DNA of 51,103 bases from the NCBI RefSeq assembly GCF_934424005.1, contig NZ_CAKRXI010000022.1, forward strand, positions 1 through 51,103, in the 5' to 3' direction. The notes beneath the pieces are model-generated. The model was given only the letters and a program-made list of their open reading frames with translations, ran no database searches and had not been told where the DNA came from. Shown in pieces: positions 8,886 through 16,493 of this stretch. The number at the start of each line of letters is the position of its first letter. The stretch's first letter is position 1. Position numbers and translations under genes: made by a program. The stretch is from an uncultured Blautia sp. (GTDB lineage: Bacteria; Bacillota; Clostridia; Lachnospirales; Lachnospiraceae).

Positions 8886-9486
8886 CTTTTCTGTCCTTTC
8901 CAGGTATAATTTCCGTCAAATGGAGTCTCGGACGTTCCAGATATCTGGTAATTTCTCCACTGTGAAGCAGACGGTCATTTCCACTGTCTGCATATCCAAT
9001 CACAGCTGCATGGATTCCATGTGCCTCTAATTCCCGCACCAGTGCATCTCCCTGTGCAGTGCCAATCAGCACAGATCCCTTCGCCTCCAGTTTATACGGA
9101 TCCACATCCAGCCGTTCGCAGACTTCTACCGTCTCCTGCCGGATCGGAATTCTGCGAAGATCTACATCCATACCAACTCCGGAAGCTTCTGCCATTTTCC
9201 ACAAACCACTTAAAATTCCACCGTTCTCTGTAAAATACAATCCAGAAAACTCAGCTTCTTTCCAAAATACATCTTCTTCTGAAATCATACATTTTTTCAG
9301 TGTCTCCGCTCCCATACGGAGAAAACTTTCTGAAAAATATGTTCTGAGCTTATCCCACTCCCGGTTGATCAGTTCCAACGTACCTGATATACCTGTCTCT
9401 CCTGCCACCACCAGGTCATCTCCCGGACATATTCTTCCTGTAATTTCCGCCTGCAGTGCTTCTAACGCCTGCTGTCCTAGTTTCAT
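8872..9486 (-). CDS. AIR synthase-related C-terminal domain protein (HypE/ThiL/PurM-like)
   Basis: 204 residues. The second half (from ~95) resembles the C-terminal domain of the PurM/ThiL/HypE/SelD superfamily: GGILSGLWKMAEASGVGMDVDL, then RRIPIRQETVEVCERLDVDPYKLEAKGSV given here only as the region ~118-147, and IGYADSGNDR. In full-length members this domain follows an ATP-binding N-terminal domain; here only ~90 residues without its Asp/Gly motifs precede it. It may be a cut-down member or the partner of a separate subunit. Function unknown; no hydrogenase, thiamine or selenium genes are nearby. GGAGGA precedes ATG 9486; the 3' end overlaps trmL by 14 bp. Confidence 0.7.
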   Translation of the reverse strand: MKLGQQALEALQAEITGRICPGDDLVVAGETGISGTLELINREWDKLRTYFSESFLRMGAETLKKCMISEEDVFWKEAEFSGLYFTENGGILSGLWKMAEASGVGMDVDLRRIPIRQETVEVCERLDVDPYKLEAKGSVLIGTAQGDALVRELEAHGIHAAVIGYADSGNDRLLHSGEITRYLERPRLHLTEIIPGKDRKDGKA

Positions 9487-9522
9487 ACTCTTCCTCCAGT
9501 GTTCTAATTTCCAGTTCTTCTT

Positions 9523-9627
9523 TTATAATAAAATAGAAAGAACACTTGGAACAACCATCGCAAGAACCAGAATCACTGCGATCACTGCTGTAATGATTTT
9601 TCTTTTTTTCGGATCAAACATTCCCAT
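9523..9627 (-). CDS. Small single-span membrane peptide, 34 residues
   Basis: Short frame MGMFDPKKRK followed by a hydrophobic stretch of about 22 residues (IITAVIAVILVLAMVVPSVL) and a TAA stop at 9523. The start at 9627 has a good ribosome binding site (GAGGTG, 9 nt upstream). A short basic N-terminus followed by one membrane helix suggests an inner-membrane peptide. It lies between the radical SAM gene and the AIR-synthase-like gene on the same strand, with small gaps, so it is probably part of that transcript. Function unknown. The coding claim rests on the RBS, the clean amphipathic design and the operon position. Confidence 0.65.
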   Translation of the reverse strand: MGMFDPKKRKIITAVIAVILVLAMVVPSVLSILL

Positions 9628-9675
9628 CTTCACCGTCACCTCTCGTATTATATAATCAACTTTTAACTCCATCAT

Positions 9676-11322
9676 TTATAATTGAATGATCTCTGTATGT
9701 GCATTATTCGACAATGGATCACGTTTCTCATAATCAAACAGAATCACCGTTCCATTCTCAAACACTTCAATATGTGCTGTTTTGGAAACCTGGTTATTCT
9801 TCCGGTAGTTCCATACTGCTGTCTCATACTGTTTCTGATCCGGAGCAAATGCAGGACGCTTCTTAAGTTTTTCTCTCAGGTAAAGATCATACAACATTTT
9901 CTGTGCAGCTACTTCTGTCGGAACATCTGTTTCTTCTTTCAGATATTCCAAAAGTATCTCATAACGCCGCATCCTGGAATGCGAGATCTCACTGTAACCT
10001 TTTTTCTCATAATAGGAACCCAGTTTCTCGTAAAAAGTAAAAGCATCCTTTTCAAGCGGCACCAAATATTCCAGTGTATGCCAAAACTGACCACTATTAT
10101 AATACACTTCTACCATACTTTCCACCATTTTTAATTTTAGAACTTCTCCATAGGTAAGCCAGTTCGTGGAAAGCACTTCATATGGTTCTTTTTCTTTATA
10201 AACGATTCCGTAGCCTTCGGCTTCTTTCTGCATCAGCGAGCCTTTCAGAACTTTCAGGAATCCAAGCTGAAGCTGATCAGGTTTCATCTGGTATACATCA
10301 TTAAATGATTGATGAAAGGTATTATAATCCTCATACGGAAGCCCGGCGATCAGATCCAGGTGCTGATGGATATTTCGGAAACTGTGAACTCTGTTTACAC
10401 AATATTCCAGTTTTTTCAGATCCATATGTCGATGAATAGCCCGAATCGTCTCCGGATTCGTTGACTGCACACCGATTTCCAGTTGAATCAGTCCAGGACG
10501 CATCTGTGACATCAGTTCCATCTCTTCTTCTCGAAGGAGATCCGCGGAAATTTCAAAGTGAAAGTTTGTCACACCATTATCATGTTCCAGAATATATTTC
10601 CAGATTGTCATAGCATGTTCATGTTTACAGTTAAAAGTACGGTCCACAAATTTCACCTGTGGAACTCTGTGATCCAGGAAAAACTGCAATTCTTTTTTGA
10701 CCAGTTCCAAATCCCGGAAACGAAGTTTCTTATCTATGGAAGACAAACAGTAGCTACAGGAAAACGGGCAGCCCCTGCTGCTCTCATAATAAATGATTCT
10801 GTTCTCAAATTCCTCCAGATGCTCATAAACAAATGGAATTGTACTTAAATCCATCAGTTCCCGCCAGCCGTTATGAATGATCTTATCACCACTTCTGTAC
10901 GCAATTCCTGAAATTTCTTCAAGGCTTCCCTTTCCATCTATGTAAAGTTCCAGAAGATCATGAAATGTCTTTTCGCCTTCTCCCACCATAACTCCGGTCA
11001 TCTCCGGCATTTCTGTCAGGAATTTTTCAGCATCATAAGAAACCTCCGGGCCACCTGCCCAGAAAGCTGTTTTTGGAAGTACCTTAACAAGATCACGAAT
11101 CAGTTCCCGCACAAAAGAAATATTCCAGATATAGCAGGAAAAGCAGACAACGTCTGCTCCACTGCTGTAAATATCTTTCAGTATCTCATCCTTTGGCTGA
11201 TTGATCGTATACTCCCTAAGAAGCACATGTTCATCATAATCAGATGAATATGCTTTCAGATCATACACTGCCAGATTTGAATGAATATATTTTGCATTGC
11301 ATGCTGCAAGTAAGATTTTCAT
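9676..11322 (-). CDS. B12-binding-fold/radical SAM protein with DUF4080-like C-terminus
   Basis: 548 residues. Residues 1-~140 look like a cobalamin-binding Rossmann domain (MKILLAACNAKYIHSNLAVY; GGPEVSY) but have no DxHxxG motif, so base-off cobalamin binding through that His is unlikely. The radical SAM core follows with C185, C189, C192 (C-x3-C-x2-C in RGCPFSCSYC) for the 4Fe-4S cluster, and LIAGLPYEDYNTF further on. The last ~170 residues match what I recall as DUF4080. Members are widespread in Clostridia; the substrate is unknown (methylthiolation-like or peptide chemistry have been proposed for related proteins). Start ATG 11322 has AGGAAAGG some 13 nt upstream. Confidence 0.85.
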   Translation of the reverse strand: MKILLAACNAKYIHSNLAVYDLKAYSSDYDEHVLLREYTINQPKDEILKDIYSSGADVVCFSCYIWNISFVRELIRDLVKVLPKTAFWAGGPEVSYDAEKFLTEMPEMTGVMVGEGEKTFHDLLELYIDGKGSLEEISGIAYRSGDKIIHNGWRELMDLSTIPFVYEHLEEFENRIIYYESSRGCPFSCSYCLSSIDKKLRFRDLELVKKELQFFLDHRVPQVKFVDRTFNCKHEHAMTIWKYILEHDNGVTNFHFEISADLLREEEMELMSQMRPGLIQLEIGVQSTNPETIRAIHRHMDLKKLEYCVNRVHSFRNIHQHLDLIAGLPYEDYNTFHQSFNDVYQMKPDQLQLGFLKVLKGSLMQKEAEGYGIVYKEKEPYEVLSTNWLTYGEVLKLKMVESMVEVYYNSGQFWHTLEYLVPLEKDAFTFYEKLGSYYEKKGYSEISHSRMRRYEILLEYLKEETDVPTEVAAQKMLYDLYLREKLKKRPAFAPDQKQYETAVWNYRKNNQVSKTAHIEVFENGTVILFDYEKRDPLSNNAHTEIIQL

Positions 11323-11346
11323 GAATATACTAAACCTTTCCTGCTA

Positions 11347-11649
11347 TTATTCATCCAGAAGTTTCTTAAGGTCTTCTTTGGATGTCAGTCCAACCAGACG
11401 ATGCACTTCCTGTCCGCCTTTAAAGATCAAAAGAGTCGGAATGCTCATAACCTTAAACTGCTGTGCAAGCCCCATTTCCTGGTCCACATCGATTTTGCCT
11501 ACATTATAACCTTCTTCTGCCAGTGCTTCCACGATTGGGCCCTGACGCATGCAAGGTCCGCACCAGGTTGCCCAGAAATCAAGCAGGATTGGTTTTTCTG
11601 ATTTTAAAACTTCTTCTTCAAAATTTTGTGATGTAATTGTTTTTGCCAT
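11347..11649 (-). CDS. trxA: Thioredoxin
   Basis: 100-residue thioredoxin with the redox site WCGPC (C30, C33) in FWATWCGPCMRQGP, the cis-Pro segment MSIPTLLIF and the usual central Asp (LLDFWA). The residues after the site, MRQGP, differ from the common KMIAP. Reduces protein disulfides using its reductase, encoded just upstream. AAGGAG precedes ATG 11649. The reductase gene ends 72 bp upstream on the same strand, so the pair is probably one transcript. Confidence 0.95.
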   Translation of the reverse strand: MAKTITSQNFEEEVLKSEKPILLDFWATWCGPCMRQGPIVEALAEEGYNVGKIDVDQEMGLAQQFKVMSIPTLLIFKGGQEVHRLVGLTSKEDLKKLLDE

Positions 11650-11721
11650 ACTAATTCTCCTTTTCTGTATATACTGTTATTCAGTATTTTTATTTTGATA
11701 TTTTATCCATTTTGTTATTTT

Positions 11722-12627
11722 TCAGTCTGCTGCCTTTTTTCTCTGACGAACATATTTACCGGCATTGATTCCCGCCATGCTTCCCTCATAGACAGCCTTG
11801 GATACCTGCAAAAGTCCTCCTGTACAGTCCCCGGCCGCAAACAGCCCCGGAATCGTTGTCTCCATCTCAGAATTGACTCTGACATTTCCTTTATCTGTCA
11901 GTTCCGCGCCCATCTGACGTGCAATCTCAGTACTGCCAGCAGTCCCCAGGGCCACAAACACCCCGTCTGCCGGATAAAATGATTCCCTGTCTTCATTTTC
12001 CGCTGAAACAACATCATGTTCCATCCGAATACCCGAAACGGTATTTCCTCCCTCGATTGCCTGAATTTTCATTGTGTTCACTGCAATCGGGTGTTCTCTT
12101 GAAAACTCCGGTTCTCTGCCATTTGTATATATTGTCACTGATGGAGTTACATTTCGCAGTTCTTCCGCCTCATGAAGTGCAAAATCACTATTTCCAATTA
12201 CCGCCACGTCACGGTTTCTGTAGAAAAACGCATCACAGACCGCGCAGTAACTGACACCCTTGCCTTCAAATTCCCGAATTCCCGGAATATTCGGTGCAGA
12301 CCGCTTTCCACCTGTTGCCAGAATCACACTTACTGTATCAAAGCTTCCAGCAGTCGTCTGGACTGTAAATGTATCAAATCCATTAATTCCAAGCACCTGT
12401 GCATCAATTATGCGAACGCCCAGAGCCTTTGCCTGTGTAACGCCTCTCTCATAAAGTTCTTCTCCTGAGAGTGGTCGTTCCAGGCCGTAATAGTTTTCTA
12501 TTTTTTCTGCTTTTGCCAGTGCTCCGATACCATTGTTGATCAACAGTGGGTTCAAATTACCTCTGACAGCATACAGTGCCGCAGATATGCCTGCCGGACC
12601 TGCTCCAATAATAATTATGTTTTCCAT
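11722..12627 (-). CDS. trxB: Thioredoxin reductase-like flavoprotein without clear NADPH motifs
   Basis: 301 residues from ATG 12627 (AGGTGA just upstream; an ATG at 12648 has none). FAD-binding GAGPAG near the N-terminus, ATGG, the redox pair C128-C131 (CAVC) and the C-terminal FAD motif GLFAAGDCTGG identify the TrxB family. In NADPH-dependent enzymes the second Rossmann motif reads GGGDSA and is followed by HRRxxxR; here these regions read IGNSDFA and YTNGREP. Both NADPH determinants therefore seem to be missing. This fits the ferredoxin-linked flavin thioredoxin reductases (FFTR) or related pyridine-nucleotide-independent forms known from Clostridia; NADH use is an alternative. trxA follows on the same strand. 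Confidence 0.88.
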   Translation of the reverse strand: MENIIIIGAGPAGISAALYAVRGNLNPLLINNGIGALAKAEKIENYYGLERPLSGEELYERGVTQAKALGVRIIDAQVLGINGFDTFTVQTTAGSFDTVSVILATGGKRSAPNIPGIREFEGKGVSYCAVCDAFFYRNRDVAVIGNSDFALHEAEELRNVTPSVTIYTNGREPEFSREHPIAVNTMKIQAIEGGNTVSGIRMEHDVVSAENEDRESFYPADGVFVALGTAGSTEIARQMGAELTDKGNVRVNSEMETTIPGLFAAGDCTGGLLQVSKAVYEGSMAGINAGKYVRQRKKAAD

Positions 12628-12638
12628 TTTATCACCTG

Positions 12639-12660
12639 AATTTCCCATTGCTTTATAATA
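12639..12660 (-). promoter_or_regulatory. Possible -10 region of the trxB-trxA transcript
   Basis: The minus strand carries TATATTATAAAG immediately upstream of the trxB ribosome binding site. No -35 box of quality was found. If used, the leader would be only ~15-20 nt. Confidence 0.3.
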
Positions 12661-12820
12661 TACACCATTCTTTTAAAAATTTCAGCTTTTATTCTTCCAT
12701 TTTTTCTTTCTATTATACTGGACTATTGTTATTTTCTCAAGAGAATTTGTCTTGTATAACTTTTTTGATACATAGTTTTTGCTGTTTTCTTAATTTTTTT
12801 ACTGTTTTTTCTGTAATTTT

Positions 12821-12829
12821 TGTTACAAT
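12821..12829 (+). promoter_or_regulatory. Candidate extended -10 promoter of the alcohol dehydrogenase gene
   Basis: TGT-TACAAT (12821-12829) is an extended -10 element about 55 nt before ATG 12884. A second reading is TTGTTA (12820-12825), 17 bp, TACTAT (12843-12848). The 235 bp between the divergent trxB and this gene are otherwise very AT-rich without other features. Confidence 0.4.
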
Positions 12830-12883
12830 TATGATATATTTTTACTATATTATGCTTGATCATAAACAAGGAGTTTAATCATC

Positions 12884-14068
12884 ATGAGAAGTTTTGAATA
12901 TTACACACCTACAAAGGTGATTTTTGGAAAAGATACACATCTAAAAGTAGGCGAATTATTAAAAGATTATAACTGCCACAAAATACTGATTCATTATGGC
13001 AGCGAAAGTGCTGTAAAATCCGGCCTGATTCACGAAATCAGTAATTGTCTCGCTGAAGCAGGAATCGACTTTGTTACTTTGGGCGGAGTTGTCCCAAACC
13101 CACGTCTCTCCAAGGTACGCGAAGGTATCTCACTCTGTCAGAAAGAATCAGTGGATTTCATCCTGGCTGTCGGTGGTGGAAGTGTTATTGATTCTGCAAA
13201 AGCCATTGGCTATGGTGTTGCCAATCCATGGACCGATGTCTGGAATTTTTTTCTCAAAACAGAGATTCCAAACGCCTGTCTTCCAATCGGTGCTATCCCT
13301 ACGATTGCCGCTTCTGGAAGCGAAATGAGCGGTTCCTGTGTCATTACAAATGAAGATGGTTGGTTAAAACGTGGAAGCACCCGCAGTGACCTCTGTCGCC
13401 CGAAATTCACTCTGATGAACCCGCGACTCACCTACACTCTGCCAGAATATCAGACCGAAAGCGGCTGTGTAGATATTCTTCTGCATACCATGGAACGTTA
13501 TTTTGTCAACATCGAAACCATGGAGATTACTGACAGTATCAGTGAATCCCTGATGCAGACCGTTATTTACAATGCACGAATCCTGCTGAACGAACCTGGT
13601 AACTACAATGCAAGAGCAGAGATCATGTGGGCAGGAAGTCTTTCTCATAACGGACTGACCGGCTGTGGAACTGGTGGTGGTGACTGGGCCTGTCATCAGC
13701 TTGAACACGAACTTGGCGGACTTTACGATGTTACTCACGGTGCTGGTCTTGCTGCACTCTGGGGAAGCTGGGCACGTTATGTTTATGATGCCAACCCGGA
13801 GCGTTTCGCACAATTTGCCACCAACATCTTCGATATCCCATGTTTTGCTGATTATGAAAACACAGCACTCGCCGGGATTGAAGCAATGGAAGACTTTTTC
13901 CGTTCAATCCATATGCCGACCAACCTTCATGAACTAGGTCTGGATCTGACCGACGAACAGATTCATGAACTTGCTTTCAAATGCAGTTTTGAAGATACAC
14001 GTACCATTGGCGTTTTCAAGCAGTTAAACATGAAAGACATGGAAAAAATTTACGCCATGGCAAGATAA
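12884..14068 (+). CDS. Iron-containing alcohol dehydrogenase (BdhA/YqhD-like)
   Basis: 394 residues, group III (Fe-type) alcohol dehydrogenase resembling NAD(P)H-dependent butanol dehydrogenases. The GGGSVIDSAKAI nucleotide-binding motif, the ATIAASGSEMS loop and metal ligands Asp (SGCVDILLHTME), His (WACHQLEHELGG) and His (DVTHGAGLA) are present. Likely reduces aldehydes at the end of fermentation or for detoxification; substrate is not predictable. AAGGAG stands 9 nt before ATG 12884. It is a single-gene unit closed by a strong terminator. Confidence 0.93.
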   Translation: MRSFEYYTPTKVIFGKDTHLKVGELLKDYNCHKILIHYGSESAVKSGLIHEISNCLAEAGIDFVTLGGVVPNPRLSKVREGISLCQKESVDFILAVGGGSVIDSAKAIGYGVANPWTDVWNFFLKTEIPNACLPIGAIPTIAASGSEMSGSCVITNEDGWLKRGSTRSDLCRPKFTLMNPRLTYTLPEYQTESGCVDILLHTMERYFVNIETMEITDSISESLMQTVIYNARILLNEPGNYNARAEIMWAGSLSHNGLTGCGTGGGDWACHQLEHELGGLYDVTHGAGLAALWGSWARYVYDANPERFAQFATNIFDIPCFADYENTALAGIEAMEDFFRSIHMPTNLHELGLDLTDEQIHELAFKCSFEDTRTIGVFKQLNMKDMEKIYAMAR

Positions 14069-14100
14069 ATGATTTTACCTTTACTGATCACCAGATGCTT

Positions 14101-14139
14101 AAAGGCAGGATATCCTGAATTTTCAGGTTCCTGCCTTTT
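14101..14139. terminator. Bidirectional terminator between adh and the 3D-domain gene
   Basis: Stem AAAGGCAGGA / TCCTGCCTTT with an inner CCTGAA/TTCAGG stem, T-run after it on the plus strand and A-run before it. The convergent minus-strand gene stops at 14142, right beside it. Confidence 0.85.
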
Positions 14140-14141
14140 GT

Positions 14142-15212
14142 TTATTTTATCAAATATACTTCTGTATCATATGTACCTTTTGCCTCGCCCTCAGCATGCG
14201 TTGCAACATAAATATCGATGCGATTTTTCTTGATTGCACCACCACAGTCTTCTGCAACATAGACCTGTCCGTTGATCACTACTTTGCTTCCATATGGAAT
14301 CACAGATGGATCTACTGCAATCGTATGATTGGTAGTTGCCGTTACGCCGGTCGATGTAATTCCATTGGAATATGGTCCGCAACAGATACTGCATGGGCAG
14401 TAATGTGTAATCTTAAATACGCCAAGATCCTGCAGATTTGCGTCTGAAGATGCCGCAACCGGTGTTCCGATCTGAACTCCGTTTTCTACTGAAACACCTG
14501 GGTCCACATCCTCCAGTGCATCTGCAAATACGCCCTCTCCACTGCCTTCATGGAGTGTTCCCGCATCTTTGTCCTTATCAATTGTATCTGCTTCTTCTGT
14601 CGCCGCATCCGGAAGGTCCAGACAGCTTGTTGGAATATAACCTTCTGCCTCTGTTCCATCATTATTCTGATAAGTAATCCGGCTCCATACTCCATTAACT
14701 GTTCCCGTCTGCTTCACTTCATCCAGCTGAAGAACTTCCCCTACTTCTTCCCCATCTTTCCTGCTTGGATAATCCAGTACCGTAGCATCACTTTTTACTT
14801 CAACCTCTTTATCAGCAGGCTGAATCTGATCTGTATCACTGAGCATCTGATTCTTAATGTATCCAATAACTTTGCTTCCATTCACTTCACAGGATACTTT
14901 GCTCCATCCATTATCACAGACTGCACTTCTCTCCAATGTATCGCCCAATGAAACGTCTCCCAGTTTTTCGGCGTATTCGCCTGGTTTTGAATAAATCCCG
15001 GCATTTTTGGCTGCAACATATAAGATATCCTGTATAGCTGCAACATTAACTGAATTGCCACTTCCATCCTCCGTCGAAAATGCCTGAAAAACTTTATTTT
15101 CTTCCCTATCAGCCTCTGTAACTGCCTGATAGTCCTGTACCGCACCATACACCAGCGGTACATGACATGTCAAAGCAGTCCCCAGTAAAACTGCACATAC
15201 CCTTTTTTTCAC
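14142..15212 (-). CDS. Secreted cell-wall protein with SH3-like repeats and C-terminal 3D domain
   Basis: 356 residues from a GTG start at 15212 (GAGGTG 7 nt upstream; MKKRVCAVLLGTALTCHVPL is a signal peptide). Two SH3b-like repeats (about 65-135 and 140-200: YVAAKNAGIYSKPGE, GVWSRITYQNNDGTEAEGY) bind cell wall. An acidic linker leads to a C-terminal 3D domain (~265-356) named for three Asp residues (TIAVDPSVIPYGSK, YVAEDCGGAIK, RIDIYVATH), a MltA/RpfB-like lytic transglycosylase fold. Probably a peptidoglycan-remodelling enzyme, and its neighbour across the divergent promoter is another muramidase-like protein. Confidence 0.88.
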   Translation of the reverse strand: MKKRVCAVLLGTALTCHVPLVYGAVQDYQAVTEADREENKVFQAFSTEDGSGNSVNVAAIQDILYVAAKNAGIYSKPGEYAEKLGDVSLGDTLERSAVCDNGWSKVSCEVNGSKVIGYIKNQMLSDTDQIQPADKEVEVKSDATVLDYPSRKDGEEVGEVLQLDEVKQTGTVNGVWSRITYQNNDGTEAEGYIPTSCLDLPDAATEEADTIDKDKDAGTLHEGSGEGVFADALEDVDPGVSVENGVQIGTPVAASSDANLQDLGVFKITHYCPCSICCGPYSNGITSTGVTATTNHTIAVDPSVIPYGSKVVINGQVYVAEDCGGAIKKNRIDIYVATHAEGEAKGTYDTEVYLIK

Positions 15213-15266
15213 AGGTTTTCACCTCATCTCTATAACTTTACGTTTCCCCATCTCTTACTCTGGCTT

Positions 15267-15295
15267 ATTTTAGCACATGAAACGCATGATTTCAA
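15267..15295 (-). promoter_or_regulatory. Promoter of the 3D-domain gene
   Basis: On the minus strand TTGAAA (15295-15290), 17 bp, TAAAAT (15272-15267), the latter preceded by TGC (extended -10). The start of transcription would lie ~48 nt before the GTG start codon. Confidence 0.65.
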
Positions 15296-15346
15296 ATTTA
15301 CACAGTTTTTTCACGAAATTTTAAGAAAATCCTTAGAATTCCTTTC

Positions 15347-15375
15347 TTTTCAAAAGCTGCTTTTCCGATTACAAT
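15347..15375 (+). promoter_or_regulatory. Promoter of the lysozyme-like gene, apparently giving a leaderless mRNA
   Basis: TTTTCA (15347-15352), 17 bp, TACAAT (15370-15375). The A of the ATG at 15383 is 8 nt after the last base of the -10 box, so transcription would start at or next to the start codon. No Shine-Dalgarno sequence is present. Confidence 0.55.
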
Positions 15376-15382
15376 AATACCT

Positions 15383-16087
15383 ATGAAGAAAACACAAAAG
15401 ATCAAACATAAAAAACACCCAAACAGCGTGCACCTTACCAAAAAAGCGCGTCTCATAAAACGCCAGCATCAGATTCGCCGACAAAAACAGTTTCTCTGCC
15501 TCATACTGTTTCTGATCATAATCCTGTCTCTGTCCTTTCTTATTTTACGACCACTCCGTACTTCCAGGCAGACTCATATGATCAACTCTGCCTGCGAATC
15601 TTATCGAAGCGATGTAGAACAAGTTGCTGCAAAATACGATATGTCTGCATATGTAGATCTTATTCTGGCTCTTATGATGCAGGAAAGCTCCGGTCAGGGA
15701 ACAGACGTTATGCAGTCCTCTGAAGGTGCATATAACACACAATATCCTCCGACTCCAAACGGCATCACAGATGTAGATTATTCTATTGCCTGCGGAATTC
15801 AGGAACTGAAATATTCTATGACCAGAGCAGGTGTTACAGGCCCAAATGATATTGCCAACATCAAACTTGCTCTTCAGGGATATAATTTTGGAGCAGATGT
15901 CTATTTTAACTATCTGGAAAAAAATGGCATCACCTCCTGGTCTGAAGAGAGTTCAAAAGCTTTTGCCGAAATAGCAAGCGGAGAAACCGAGCGTTCCAAA
16001 GAAGATCCTTTATACGACACGGCCGGTCCATGGGACTATGGAGATCAGTATTATCCGGAACATGTACTTCGTTACTATCATTCCTAA
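15383..16087 (+). CDS. Membrane-anchored lysozyme-like protein (CwlT N-terminal domain type)
   Basis: 234 residues. A very basic cytoplasmic N-terminus (~1-35), one membrane anchor (FLCLILFLIIILSLSFLIL), then an extracellular lysozyme-like domain like that of CwlT: YVDLILALMMQESSGQG holds the catalytic Glu, followed by VMQSSEGAYN, SIACGIQELKYSM and ALQGYNFG. Probably a muramidase that cuts glycan strands. There is no ribosome binding site; a -10 box sits directly before the ATG (see promoter). It is divergent from the 3D-domain gene, making a cell-wall hydrolase pair. Confidence 0.88.
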   Translation: MKKTQKIKHKKHPNSVHLTKKARLIKRQHQIRRQKQFLCLILFLIIILSLSFLILRPLRTSRQTHMINSACESYRSDVEQVAAKYDMSAYVDLILALMMQESSGQGTDVMQSSEGAYNTQYPPTPNGITDVDYSIACGIQELKYSMTRAGVTGPNDIANIKLALQGYNFGADVYFNYLEKNGITSWSEESSKAFAEIASGETERSKEDPLYDTAGPWDYGDQYYPEHVLRYYHS

Positions 16088-16146
16088 ATCACTTGATTCG
16101 TACAAACTGTTTTTTATAAATTTTTCAAATTTTTTCAAAAAAACAT

Positions 16147-16175
16147 TTGACAACTACAATTATATCTGGTATTAT
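16147..16175 (+). promoter_or_regulatory. Promoter of tRNA-Gly(GCC)
   Basis: TTGACA (16147-16152), 17-bp spacer, TATTAT (16170-16175): near-consensus, as expected for a stable RNA gene. Start about 35 nt before the mature tRNA. Confidence 0.85.
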
Positions 16176-16216
16176 ATGTCTTGTCGATGAGGAACGCACT
16201 TCTTCACAAGACATTT

Positions 16217-16289
16217 GCGATAGTGGCGTAGTTGGTAACGCGCGACCTTGCCAAGGTCGAGACCGCGGGTTCGAGCCCCGTCTATCGCT
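16217..16289 (+). tRNA. tRNA-Gly (anticodon GCC)
   Basis: 73 nt without encoded CCA. Acceptor arms GCGATAG/CTATCGC pair fully; D arm GCG...CGC; anticodon stem CGACC/GGTCG with loop TTGCCAA; T arm GCGGG/CCCGT with loop TTCGAGC; discriminator T. A sequence-identical copy lies at 48743-48815 on the other strand. Confidence 0.97.
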
Positions 16290-16300
16290 CTTTTTATTTT

Positions 16301-16324
16301 CCGGACTGCTATGTCCGGTTTTTT
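16301..16324 (+). terminator. Terminator of tRNA-Gly(GCC)
   Basis: CCGGAC / GTCCGG hairpin with a 6-nt loop followed by six T, 11 bp after the tRNA. Confidence 0.85.
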
Positions 16325-16348
16325 ATTGCTATTTTTTCATAACACAAA

Positions 16349-16388
16349 GAAATGCTTCGGACTTTCAATGATATATCCGAAGCATTTC
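16349..16388 (-). terminator. Terminator downstream of the AICAR formyltransferase gene
   Basis: 13-bp perfect stem (16349-16361 with 16376-16388, GAAATGCTTCGGA) and 14-nt loop. It lies about 105 bp after the stop at 16494 of the minus-strand gene and is followed on that strand by a T-rich stretch. The opposite strand is also T-rich after the stem, so it may work both ways. The interval 16389-16493 between terminator and stop shows nothing else. Confidence 0.65.
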
Positions 16389-16493
16389 CTTTTCTATTTG
16401 GTCTGATAATTTATTCTTTTATTTTGCTTTTATACGCTTAACAGAACTATAAGCGCCATAATACTGTTTCCCATCAATATTCACTCATCATAA

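Noticed and set aside
12648..12878. 76-codon plus-strand frame in the trxB-adh gap
   Set aside because: Phe/Tyr/Ile-rich translation of AT-rich DNA, no ribosome binding site, and it covers the promoter region of the alcohol dehydrogenase gene.
16178..16212. Hairpin GTCTTGT/ACAAGAC in front of tRNA-Gly, considered as a T-box-like leader
   Set aside because: The predicted transcription start (~16182) falls inside the 5' arm, so most of the outer stem cannot form in the RNA, and no T-box consensus is present.
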